The translations under genes and the position numbers were made by a program. A stretch of 8,846 nucleotides of DNA from Nautiliaceae bacterium (lineage in GTDB: Bacteria > Campylobacterota > Campylobacteria > Campylobacterales > Nautiliaceae), in NCBI GenBank assembly GCA_027008345.1, contig JALTBU010000060.1, positions 1-8,846 of the forward strand, written 5' to 3'. A model generated the notes under the pieces. That model was not told the origin of the DNA. It worked only from the letters and a program-made list of their open reading frames with translations, and searched no databases. Each line of letters starts with the position of its first letter. Position 1 is the stretch's first letter. This document shows, one piece after another, positions 1-5,701 of this stretch.

Positions 1-614
1 GATTGTAAATCATAGCTTTTTCTTTTAAGAAGCCCTAAATTTAATGACACTTTATGTGTATGAGTATCAAGAGGTATTATCAGATCACTTTGTTTTATCT
101 CTTCCCAAAGGCCTAAATCAGGCTCTTGTTTTCTTACCATCCATCTTAAAAACATATTCCATCTTTTATATGGACTTACACCTTTTGTTTTTGATGGTGG
201 AATTTTTCCTATTAAAAATTCATATCCTTTTGATGTGTAAGAATTAATTTCATATATTTTTTTTATAATAATTCTGAGTCCGTCTATGACATTATTGTTT
301 TTTTCATATCCTTGCAAAAAGAGTTCATTAAGTGAATATCTCTCTTTTAAAAGTTTTACTGTCTTTAAAAATTCTTCTACATCTTTTTTTGTCTGAAATC
401 GATAATAAGAATTATTCGAATTTAAATTGTTTAGATCAAGAGAGTTTAAAAATTTAATAATAGCTTTTACATTCCCGTAAGCAAACAATGCTGCTATTAA
501 TGCAATATATTCATCATTATATTTTTTAGCAATTATTATTGGGTCAAGTTTTTCTTCATTTATTTCATAAATATTGTTTTTTATAAGCTCATCTAATTTT
601 TCTTTTATTTGCAT
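1..614 (-). CDS. TIGR02757 / DUF2400 family protein, 3' end missing
   Basis: The reading frame opens at the ATG complementary to 612-614 and stays open to the left edge, giving 204 complete codons. The family is usually about 250 residues, so roughly the last fifth is outside the window. Recognisable family blocks are FAYGNVK (residues 45-50 region), KRWNMFLRWMVRK (150-162) and IPLDTHTHKVSLNLGLLKRK (180-199). The biochemical role of the family is not established to my knowledge. The LDTHTHKV block resembles the VDTH segment carrying the catalytic Asp in helix-hairpin-helix DNA glycosylases (EndoIII/MutY), so a DNA-repair-like fold is an inference. A purine-rich AAAGGCAGG lies just upstream as ribosome-binding site. 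The gene diverges from the acidic protein gene at 669. Family assignment is from recalled motifs; function is uncertain. Confidence 0.85.
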   Translation of the reverse strand, partial: MQIKEKLDELIKNNIYEINEEKLDPIIIAKKYNDEYIALIAALFAYGNVKAIIKFLNSLDLNNLNSNNSYYRFQTKKDVEEFLKTVKLLKERYSLNELFLQGYEKNNNVIDGLRIIIKKIYEINSYTSKGYEFLIGKIPPSKTKGVSPYKRWNMFLRWMVRKQEPDLGLWEEIKQSDLIIPLDTHTHKVSLNLGLLKRKSYDLQ

Positions 615-638
615 TTAGCCTGCCTTTATAAAGATTTG

Positions 639-653
639 TGATATAATTATAAT
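639..653 (+). promoter_or_regulatory. Extended -10 promoter for the acidic protein gene
   Basis: TGATATAAT at 639-647 is a perfect extended -10 (TGnTATAAT), followed directly by a second TATAAT at 648-653. No clear -35 is visible, which is normal for the vegetative sigma factor in Campylobacterota. A start of transcription near 654 would give a very short leader ending in AAGGGG (658-663) before the ATG at 669. Confidence 0.6.
646..651 (-). promoter_or_regulatory. Divergent -10 box for the DUF2400 gene
   Basis: On the minus strand these bases read TATAAT, inside the 8-bp palindrome ATTATAAT at 646-653 that also contains the second plus-strand -10. Transcription would start near 639, about 25 nt before the ATG at 614, leaving room for the AAAGGCAGG ribosome-binding site. 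There is no TGn extension on this strand, so it may be weaker than the plus-strand promoter. Confidence 0.45.
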
Positions 654-668
654 AAAAAAGGGGAAATT

Positions 669-1319
669 ATGGTTATTAGAGGTGAAACAAATATTATCAA
701 AGTATATGATTTAAGTCCACTTATTGCTGAAAATGATTATGATTTGGATAATTTAAAAGAGATTGAAAAATTTCAGGATACTGTAGCAAGTTATATTGAC
801 AGCGGTGAGGCAGAAGCGCTAAGTTTTGAAACCGAACTTATAGGAACAGTCCCGGAAAATACTGAAATTGAAATTGGAGATGATACCTATTTTTTTGAAG
901 ATGTAGATTATATAAATAAAAGCGTGGATAATTTAATCAGTGAAAATTTAAATGAAGGTGATGTTGTGTGTTTGATGCAGGCAAGTGGAGACGGATATTT
1001 TGAATATGAACAAAATCCAGATATTAATGAATTAAGAATAGGATATACCGCTTGTGATGTTGATACTCCAGAAGAACCTGTTTATGATTTTTTCTGTGAT
1101 TTGCTTTTGCCTGATTTAGTGGAAGCAAAAGGTCAAAAGTTAGAGATAACAGCTAAGAATTTTTATCCCAAAGATACGATGATAGCAGAAGTTTATATCG
1201 TAAAAATGAAAGAAGGGAATAAATATCTTGAAAGAATCTGTGAAATTGATGTTTTACATTTTGGTTGGGATTTGTTTGAAGATATTATTCAAGTAGATTA
1301 TGACGAACCTATTGCTTGA
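669..1319 (+). CDS. Unrecognised, highly acidic cytoplasmic protein (216 aa)
   Basis: I do not recognise this protein. It starts at an ATG preceded by AAGGGG with 5 nt spacing and ends in TGA at 1317-1319. About 52 of 216 residues are Asp or Glu against about 14 Lys or Arg, so the protein is strongly negative throughout. It has no signal peptide or membrane segment. Four cysteines (C101, C129, C143, C191) are spread over the second half with no CxxC pair, so a zinc or iron-sulfur site is not evident. Hydrophobic and acidic residues alternate in strand-like patches (for example 54-80 and 157-180), suggesting a mixed alpha/beta fold. It is convergent with flgK and overlaps its last 11 bp, which says nothing about function. 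Coding is supported by promoter, ribosome-binding site and a long open frame; function is unknown. Confidence 0.8.
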   Translation: MVIRGETNIIKVYDLSPLIAENDYDLDNLKEIEKFQDTVASYIDSGEAEALSFETELIGTVPENTEIEIGDDTYFFEDVDYINKSVDNLISENLNEGDVVCLMQASGDGYFEYEQNPDINELRIGYTACDVDTPEEPVYDFFCDLLLPDLVEAKGQKLEITAKNFYPKDTMIAEVYIVKMKEGNKYLERICEIDVLHFGWDLFEDIIQVDYDEPIA

Positions 1320-3489
1320 TGCCAAATAAGGCATCAAGCATATTGTTTATAGTGGTTATTACTCTTGCATTTGCCTGATAACCCCTTTGATATTTTTCTA
1401 AGTTTATAAGCTCTTCGTCAATATTTACGCCTGTAAGTGAATAATACTCATTTGATATACTTTTAAAAAGAGTTTGAGTAGACTCTTTTTTATGTGTTGT
1501 ATCGTTTATTTCATTTGCCAAATTGGTAGTTGTTTGTCTATAATATTCGAAAATTGTTGCATTAGACCCATCATCAAAATTTAATTTTTCAAACTGCATT
1601 TGCAAAATTTCATTTGCCACTTCATTGTTCCCTTCATTTGGAGCTTTATAGGCTCTTATAAGACTTGGGTTTTCTTTAAGTTTATATGCAAGTGAAATAT
1701 TTGCGGCATTGTTTCCTTCAAAAAACTGATTAATTCCAAATACGCCGCCGAAATTTGATTTATCGTTATCAAGTCCTATATAAGTATTTTCATCAGTTTT
1801 TTTACTGAAAATAACTTTGCCGTTAAGTATAAAAGCATGATAAAAATCATCAACATCATTGTTTGGATTGTTATCGTTATTGTCATCAATTTCTCTTGTA
1901 TTTATTTGATTGATAATTCCTTGTATTGTGCTGTATCTCGGATCAGTTGAATTTAAATCTACGGTAATATGACGTTTTGCTTTTACATCTCCGTTTTCAT
2001 TATATACTACCACGTCAAAACCGCCGTTTTGAAGTTGTAGAGGCAGTTTACTGTTAATGGAATCAAGAGGCAGATATTCATATTCTTTTAATGCACTAAA
2101 CATTAAACTTCCGTCATCTTTTACTAAAATACTGCCTTTTGGTTTGACATTTCCATCTCCATTGGTATCATAAGGTACGAATTTAATTTCTCCGTTTTGA
2201 ATAACTGCTTTAATATCAAGATCATTGTCATATGAAGTGATTTTGTCATTTATTTTATCCAATACATCATTTATTTTATCGCTTTTTTTAATACTTACTT
2301 GAAGAGTTGTTTTAATATTTCCTGTATTATCCAATACATCTAATTTAAGTATCCCGTTTCTTATATCGTGTGCCAAAACTCCTTGTTTGTATAGAAGTGT
2401 TAATGGTATGTTTTGAATATCAGGTGAAATTGGAATAGGCTTAAATGTTTCTATTCCTTGTGCTTCTTCCTGAGCGGAATATGAGTATATTGAATTAACG
2501 CTTCTTATAAGTGTTGCAGCTAAATCATCAAGAGAGTTATTAAGCTGGCCTATTGTTCCGTTTTTTGGAGAACCATCGGAATTAAAGTTAGTTCCTCTTA
2601 CTTTTAATAGAGCTCCGATTTCTGATTTTTGAATGCTTGAAGTTACATTTGCTACACTGAAATCATCTTTTAATACCCCAATATTTATATTTCCTGTATT
2701 GTCTATTTTTGTAATTTCGTGTGTTGATGTTCCATCTACTACGGGATAACCACCAAGTGTTATTTGATAATTTTTAGAATAATCCACAGTGACTTCACCC
2801 TGAGAATCCTGTGAAGTAATACCACCTTTGTAAATTTTAACATCAACGATTTCCCTGAGTCTCTTTTCTAGCGCGTCTCTTTTATCTCTAAGTTCATTTG
2901 CATGTGATTTTCCGTTTGCTTCATGGACAGTAATTTCTTTATTTAACTGTGCAATATTTTTAATAATAGTATTGGCTTCTGTGATTTTTGTATCTATTTC
3001 TTCATTAATACTTTTTCTTATGTCTTTAAGCTTATTTTTTAAAGAGTGAAAAGTATCCGTTAATTTTTCTGTTTTATTGGCAAGGTTAACTTTTACGCTT
3101 CCGTCATTTGGATTACTTGCAAAATCTTGCCATGCATTAAAAAAATCTTTTAAATCTTTATAAAGCCCCTGATCATTTACATCCGGGAAATATGTACCGA
3201 TTTCTTGGAGATATTCTTCTTGTGTCTTCAACGAATTTAAATTCGCAGACGTATTAGCAAATCTGTTGAAAAGAAATGTGTCGGTAATTCTGTTTATAGA
3301 ACTTATATGAACACCTATACCTATATCTCCGGGTATTTCATTTACCGGTTTTAAAGTTGAAAACACTACCCTTTCTCTTACATAATCCGGATTTGAAGCG
3401 TTTGAGATGTTGTTTGATGTAACATCAATAGCTTGTTGATGTGCCGTAAGACCAGTTAAAGCCGTATTTAAACCTGCTGATATTGCCAT
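1309..3489 (-). CDS. flgK: Flagellar hook-associated protein 1, FlgK
   Basis: FlgK forms the junction between hook and filament and is exported through the flagellar type III system. The N-terminus (residues 1-44) has the rod/hook family signature, including SNNISNASNPDYVRE. The C-terminus (about 684-726) has the matching coiled-coil end, with GVNIDEELINLEKYQRGYQA and a terminal NNMLDALFG. At 726 residues it is much longer than the enterobacterial protein (about 550). The extra length lies in the surface-exposed middle, where residues about 378-480 and 488-590 look like two copies of one beta-rich unit. That region holds an EF-hand-like DTNGDGNV (441-448) and an Asp/Asn-rich stretch (535-549). 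The gene starts one base after the flgN stop, with AAAGG upstream of the ATG, and is last in the flagellar operon. Its final codons overlap the convergent acidic-protein gene. Confidence 0.96.
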   Translation of the reverse strand: MAISAGLNTALTGLTAHQQAIDVTSNNISNASNPDYVRERVVFSTLKPVNEIPGDIGIGVHISSINRITDTFLFNRFANTSANLNSLKTQEEYLQEIGTYFPDVNDQGLYKDLKDFFNAWQDFASNPNDGSVKVNLANKTEKLTDTFHSLKNKLKDIRKSINEEIDTKITEANTIIKNIAQLNKEITVHEANGKSHANELRDKRDALEKRLREIVDVKIYKGGITSQDSQGEVTVDYSKNYQITLGGYPVVDGTSTHEITKIDNTGNINIGVLKDDFSVANVTSSIQKSEIGALLKVRGTNFNSDGSPKNGTIGQLNNSLDDLAATLIRSVNSIYSYSAQEEAQGIETFKPIPISPDIQNIPLTLLYKQGVLAHDIRNGILKLDVLDNTGNIKTTLQVSIKKSDKINDVLDKINDKITSYDNDLDIKAVIQNGEIKFVPYDTNGDGNVKPKGSILVKDDGSLMFSALKEYEYLPLDSINSKLPLQLQNGGFDVVVYNENGDVKAKRHITVDLNSTDPRYSTIQGIINQINTREIDDNNDNNPNNDVDDFYHAFILNGKVIFSKKTDENTYIGLDNDKSNFGGVFGINQFFEGNNAANISLAYKLKENPSLIRAYKAPNEGNNEVANEILQMQFEKLNFDDGSNATIFEYYRQTTTNLANEINDTTHKKESTQTLFKSISNEYYSLTGVNIDEELINLEKYQRGYQANARVITTINNMLDALFGIKQ
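1313..1340. terminator. Hairpin at the convergent gene junction, possible bidirectional terminator
   Basis: An 11-bp perfect inverted repeat (arms 1313-1323 and 1330-1340, loop AAATAA) spans the end of the plus-strand acidic gene and the last codons of flgK. Its right arm reads GGCATCAAGCA. It is the strongest hairpin I noticed in the window. Neither side is followed by a proper run of T, so it is not a textbook intrinsic terminator; it may act as a 3' end stabiliser or a weak two-way terminator. Confidence 0.5.
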
Positions 3490-3490
3490 T

Positions 3491-3901
3491 TTAAGCCTTT
3501 ATTTTCATAAAAGGATTTTGTATGTCGTTTTTATCATATGTAAGTTTTTTCTTATTTTTTATTTTTTCAAGCAAGGTATTATAAAAATTAGTTACACTGA
3601 ATGATAATTTAGAAAAAAGTTTGTGTTTTTCATAAAATTCATTCAAATTTTCTTTAAATCTTTCAAATTCTATTTCTTCTTCTTTTGTGAAAATTTCTTC
3701 TATTGGTTTGTTTCTTGAAACTAAAATATAATCTATTTCATTTTTTAATTTTTGGAAATCTTGGGCATATTTTTCTTTTAAAGAAATGTTTTTAAAAACT
3801 TCTTCATGATTGGCTTCTTTTATATTGTAAATATCTTCATCAGTGATTTTGATGAGTCTATTTAATATGTCATTTATTTTAGTAAGTTTTTCTATAAGCA
3901 T
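3491..3901 (-). CDS. flgN: FlgN-like flagellar export chaperone
   Basis: FlgN proteins are cytoplasmic chaperones that bind the C-termini of the hook-associated proteins FlgK and FlgL and hand them to the export apparatus. This 136-residue protein is almost wholly helical and highly charged, with no membrane segment. A FlgN-type heptad region (about 39-62, LKEKYAQDFQKLKNEI) is followed by a second amphipathic helix (about 74-118). Sequence similarity to well-studied FlgN is weak. The call rests on size, helical pattern and the position between flgM and flgK, the order known in Campylobacter. The ATG is preceded by AAAGGTGG, which is also the 3' arm of a hairpin (3904-3923). The stop codon lies one base before the flgK ATG, so the two are probably translationally coupled. 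Confidence 0.75.
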   Translation of the reverse strand: MLIEKLTKINDILNRLIKITDEDIYNIKEANHEEVFKNISLKEKYAQDFQKLKNEIDYILVSRNKPIEEIFTKEEEIEFERFKENLNEFYEKHKLFSKLSFSVTNFYNTLLEKIKNKKKLTYDKNDIQNPFMKIKA

Positions 3902-3903
3902 AA

Positions 3904-3923
3904 TCCACCTTTAAACAGGTGGA
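3904..3923 (-). promoter_or_regulatory. Hairpin sequestering the flgN ribosome-binding site
   Basis: In the mRNA a 7-bp perfect stem (TCCACCT pairing with AGGTGGA, 6-nt loop) places the flgN Shine-Dalgarno AGGTGG entirely in the 3' arm, three bases before the flgN ATG. The 5' arm starts only 8 nt after the flgM stop codon, so a ribosome finishing flgM would reach the outer pairs of the stem. The pairing is seen directly; the regulatory role is inference. Confidence 0.55.
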
Positions 3924-3931
3924 AGAGAGGG

Positions 3932-4114
3932 TTATTTTAGCAGATATTTTGTCATTGCTTCGGCAGTTTTATTTATATCAATTTTATATGTGCCGTTTTT
4001 TATCTGTTGTTTAATCTCTTCCACCCTTGATAATTTTTTATTCGGTTCGGTTTTTTTAGTCTGTTGGGTAGAGAAATTTTTTATATTTAAACTGTTATGA
4101 GTGTTTATTTTCAT
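3932..4114 (-). CDS. flgM: Anti-sigma-28 factor FlgM
   Basis: FlgM binds and inhibits the flagellar sigma factor FliA (sigma-28), and in many bacteria it is exported once the hook is complete. This copy has 60 residues, at the short end for the family. The N-terminal half (1-28) is polar and probably disordered. The C-terminal half has the family pattern SRVEEIKQQIKNGTYKIDI (29-47) followed by NKTAEAMTKYLL (48-59), the two sigma-28-binding helices. The ATG at 4112-4114 is preceded by AAAGGG with 5-nt spacing, and a sigma-28-type promoter lies upstream, so it is likely under autoregulation by its own target. It sits between flgJ and flgN, as in Campylobacter. Confidence 0.9.
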   Translation of the reverse strand: MKINTHNSLNIKNFSTQQTKKTEPNKKLSRVEEIKQQIKNGTYKIDINKTAEAMTKYLLK

Positions 4115-4151
4115 TAAAACCCTTTAAAGTTTTTTGGAATTCTACCCAACT

Positions 4152-4178
4152 ATATCGGCATTTGAGCAAAAAATTAAA
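4152..4178 (-). promoter_or_regulatory. Sigma-28 (FliA)-type promoter for flgM-flgN-flgK
   Basis: On the minus strand a -35-like TTTAATTT (4178-4171) is followed after exactly 11 bases by GCCGATAT (4159-4152). The enterobacterial consensus is TAAAGTTT, 11 bases, GCCGATAA, so the -10 matches 7 of 8 and the -35 matches 5 of 8. The -35 overlaps the flgJ stop codon. The expected start is near 4145, about 30 nt before the flgM ATG. Confidence 0.82.
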
Positions 4179-4431
4179 CCTTGTTTTTCAAAAAATTGTA
4201 TAAAAGCTCTGAATACCCGAAATTTCCGCTTAAATTTTTTGACAAAGTTTCTTGATACATAGATTTGTATATTTCTTCTCCCGGACTTTTTGGGAAAAGT
4301 GTGTTTTTGGAATCGAGAGCTTCTTTTAAGTAAAAATTCAAAATTTCGCTCTCAAAGTCATTACAAACTTTTTTGAGTTTTTCAAGTTTAGGAGATACCT
4401 TGTTGTGTGTATATATTGTTGATGTTTTCAT
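4174..4431 (-). CDS. flgJ: Rod-binding protein FlgJ, short form without muramidase domain
   Basis: The 85-residue protein matches the N-terminal rod-binding domain of FlgJ, which helps cap and assemble the flagellar rod in the periplasm. Family features are LKKVCNDFESEILNFYLKE (about 19-37), an EEIYKSMYQETLSKNLS stretch (about 52-68) and the glycine-containing GNFGYSELLYNFL end (69-81). The C-terminal peptidoglycan hydrolase domain of enterobacterial FlgJ is absent, as is normal in Campylobacterota, where a separate enzyme would open the cell wall. The ATG is at 4429-4431. The Shine-Dalgarno TAAGGAG includes the stop codon of flgI, so the two genes are tightly coupled. There is no signal peptide, in keeping with export through the flagellar apparatus. 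Confidence 0.85.
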   Translation of the reverse strand: MKTSTIYTHNKVSPKLEKLKKVCNDFESEILNFYLKEALDSKNTLFPKSPGEEIYKSMYQETLSKNLSGNFGYSELLYNFLKNKV

Positions 4432-4440
4432 TTTTACTCC

Positions 4441-5436
4441 TTAATTTATTACAACTTTTGCATTTATGCTTTGGGCTGTTCTTAGGTTTTCGATAATCGC
4501 TATAATGTCCTGAGGTGTTGCGTTTGATTTTTTCAAATCTTGTGTCAGTTCAAGAATTGAAGTTGGTTTTTTTATTTTTATAGTGAAATCTCCATATACT
4601 ATAACTCCGGGATTTACAATTATATTGCCCCCAGCTACCACTGTTCCTGTTCTTTCATCAATTACTACTATATTTTCATGAGGGATGGAGATATTAAGAT
4701 TTTGAACTTTTGCAAGAAATTCAGGCATAGTCATATTTTGGGGCTTTTTTAATATTACTGTTCTTGGGTCTGTTGCTATTGCCACTTGTGATTTAAAATA
4801 TCCATTTATTGTATTTTGAACATTTATTGCAGTATTAAAATCACTCATTTTAAGAGAAAGTGTAGCTGTTTTTTGGTGATAAATATCCCACACAACAGCT
4901 CTTTCAACTGTTGCGCCGTTTATTACTTTTACAGTTGTGGTGAAATGTTTTTGTTTTTTACCGCCTTTTAAATTAAATCCGCCCATTGTAATAGGGCCTT
5001 GGGCTAATGCGTAGATTTTACCGTTAACGCCTTTTAACGGAGTTATAAGAAGTACTCCTCCTTGAAGGGATTTCGCATCTCCAATAGATGAGACTGTTAC
5101 GTCTATTTTGTCTCCTTCTCTGGCAAAGGGAGGAAGTGTAGCGGTTACCATTACGGCTGCTACGTTTTTTGATTTAATGTCTTTTGGGTCTAGTTTTACA
5201 TTAACATTTTTAAGAAGGTTGGATAATGTTTGATTTGTAAATTTTGATGAAGAATCTCCGCTCCCGTCAAGCCCAACAACAAGTCCATATCCTATAAGCT
5301 GGTTGCTTCTAACACCAATAATATTTGAAATATCTTTTATTTTTTGTGCAAAAAGATTTGTAGATACGAAAATATATAAAAAACTAAAAAAAAGTATAGT
5401 CAAAATTCTTTCAAATTTATCCAAAAACGGATTCAT
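4441..5436 (-). CDS. flgI: Flagellar P-ring protein FlgI
   Basis: FlgI forms the P-ring around the rod in the periplasm. From the ATG at 5434-5436 the protein has 331 residues. Residues 1-30 form a signal peptide with a long hydrophobic core (ILTILFFSFLYIFVS) and likely cleavage after NLFA, before QKIKD. The mature start KIKDISNIIGVRSNQLIGYG, the central GPITMGGFNLKGG block (147-159), VIDERTGTVVAGGNI (258-272) and the end SNATPQDIIAIIENLR (304-319) are all typical FlgI. A TTG start 30 bases upstream is unlikely because it lies in the -12 element of the sigma-54-type promoter, while AAAGGAT with about 6-nt spacing precedes the ATG. It is the first gene of the flgI-J-M-N-K operon. No flgH is adjacent. 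Confidence 0.96.
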   Translation of the reverse strand: MNPFLDKFERILTILFFSFLYIFVSTNLFAQKIKDISNIIGVRSNQLIGYGLVVGLDGSGDSSSKFTNQTLSNLLKNVNVKLDPKDIKSKNVAAVMVTATLPPFAREGDKIDVTVSSIGDAKSLQGGVLLITPLKGVNGKIYALAQGPITMGGFNLKGGKKQKHFTTTVKVINGATVERAVVWDIYHQKTATLSLKMSDFNTAINVQNTINGYFKSQVAIATDPRTVILKKPQNMTMPEFLAKVQNLNISIPHENIVVIDERTGTVVAGGNIIVNPGVIVYGDFTIKIKKPTSILELTQDLKKSNATPQDIIAIIENLRTAQSINAKVVIN

Positions 5437-5460
5437 TAATATCCTTTTTTTGATAAGTAT

Positions 5461-5480
5461 AAGCAATAATTATTCCAAAA
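5461..5480 (-). promoter_or_regulatory. Sigma-54 (RpoN)-type promoter for the flgI operon
   Basis: The minus strand reads TTGGAATAATTATTGCTT. The GG (5476-5475) and GC (5464-5463) dinucleotides are separated by exactly 10 bases, the spacing required for sigma-54, and the flanks agree with the TTGGAA...TTGCTT form used in Campylobacter. Transcription would begin near 5451, 15 bases before the flgI ATG. Sigma-54 control of hook-basal-body genes, with the FlgR/FlgS activator system, is established in the phylum; I did not look for distal activator sites. Confidence 0.88.
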
Positions 5481-5487
5481 GTTTTTA

Positions 5488-5536
5488 GGAGGAAGTAGGA
5501 AGGATGGATGAGAGTTGAGAATTCCAGGTTCTAGGT
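5488..5536. repeat. Degenerate 7-bp-period repeat block
   Basis: Seven consecutive heptamers can be read in one register and they fall into related neighbours. GGAGGAA is followed by GTAGGAA at 5488-5501; TGAGAGT is followed by TGAGAAT at 5509-5522; TCCAGGT is followed by TCTAGGT at 5523-5536. A lone related unit lies at 5502-5508. Neighbouring units differ at one or two positions and the motif changes stepwise along the block. Whether such blocks recur in the genome cannot be told from this window. Confidence 0.5.
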
Positions 5537-5623
5537 GTTTAATTAATGGGAAGTTTGAGTGTTTTAAATATTTGGTTTTTTAGTTGGAGAGATATATGAA
5601 TTGGACAGTGAATTTTTAGGCAA

Positions 5624-5638
5624 AAAACTGAAAGTTTT
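5624..5638 (-). terminator. Weak candidate terminator after the MFS gene
   Basis: On the minus strand AAAACT and AGTTTT form a 6-bp stem around a 3-nt loop, and the 3' arm continues into a run of six T (5627-5622). It lies about 65 nt past the MFS stop codon. The stem has only one G-C pair, so stability is poor, but no better candidate lies downstream of that gene. Confidence 0.25.
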
Positions 5639-5701
5639 AGGAATATTGCAAGTGTAAAAGTAAGTTGATTTTAGTATAAAAGAAAAAAGGGAAAAAGCAG
5701 G

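Larger units (their letters stand above)
5437..5701. other. 265-bp non-coding spacer between flgI and the MFS gene
   Basis: No convincing gene is present on either strand. The spacer holds the sigma-54 promoter and leader of flgI at its left end, then a block of 7-bp-period imperfect repeats (5488-5536), a weak AT-rich hairpin (5624-5638), and otherwise AT-rich sequence ending in a purine-rich run before the MFS stop codon. It is the longest gene-free stretch in the window; every other junction is under 60 bp. Confidence 0.7.

Noticed and set aside
44..247. Small plus-strand frame inside the DUF2400 gene
   Set aside because: It lies antisense to a clearly conserved coding sequence and has no ribosome-binding site; its hydrophobic content comes from the complement of Lys/Asn-rich codons.
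4115..4135. Short inverted repeat AAAAC/GTTTT around the flgM ribosome-binding site
   Set aside because: Only a 5-bp stem with one G-C pair, too weak to matter, unlike the flgN hairpin.
5303..5488. Small plus-strand frame opposite the flgI start
   Set aside because: It is antisense to the FlgI signal peptide and promoter, with no Shine-Dalgarno; composition explains it.
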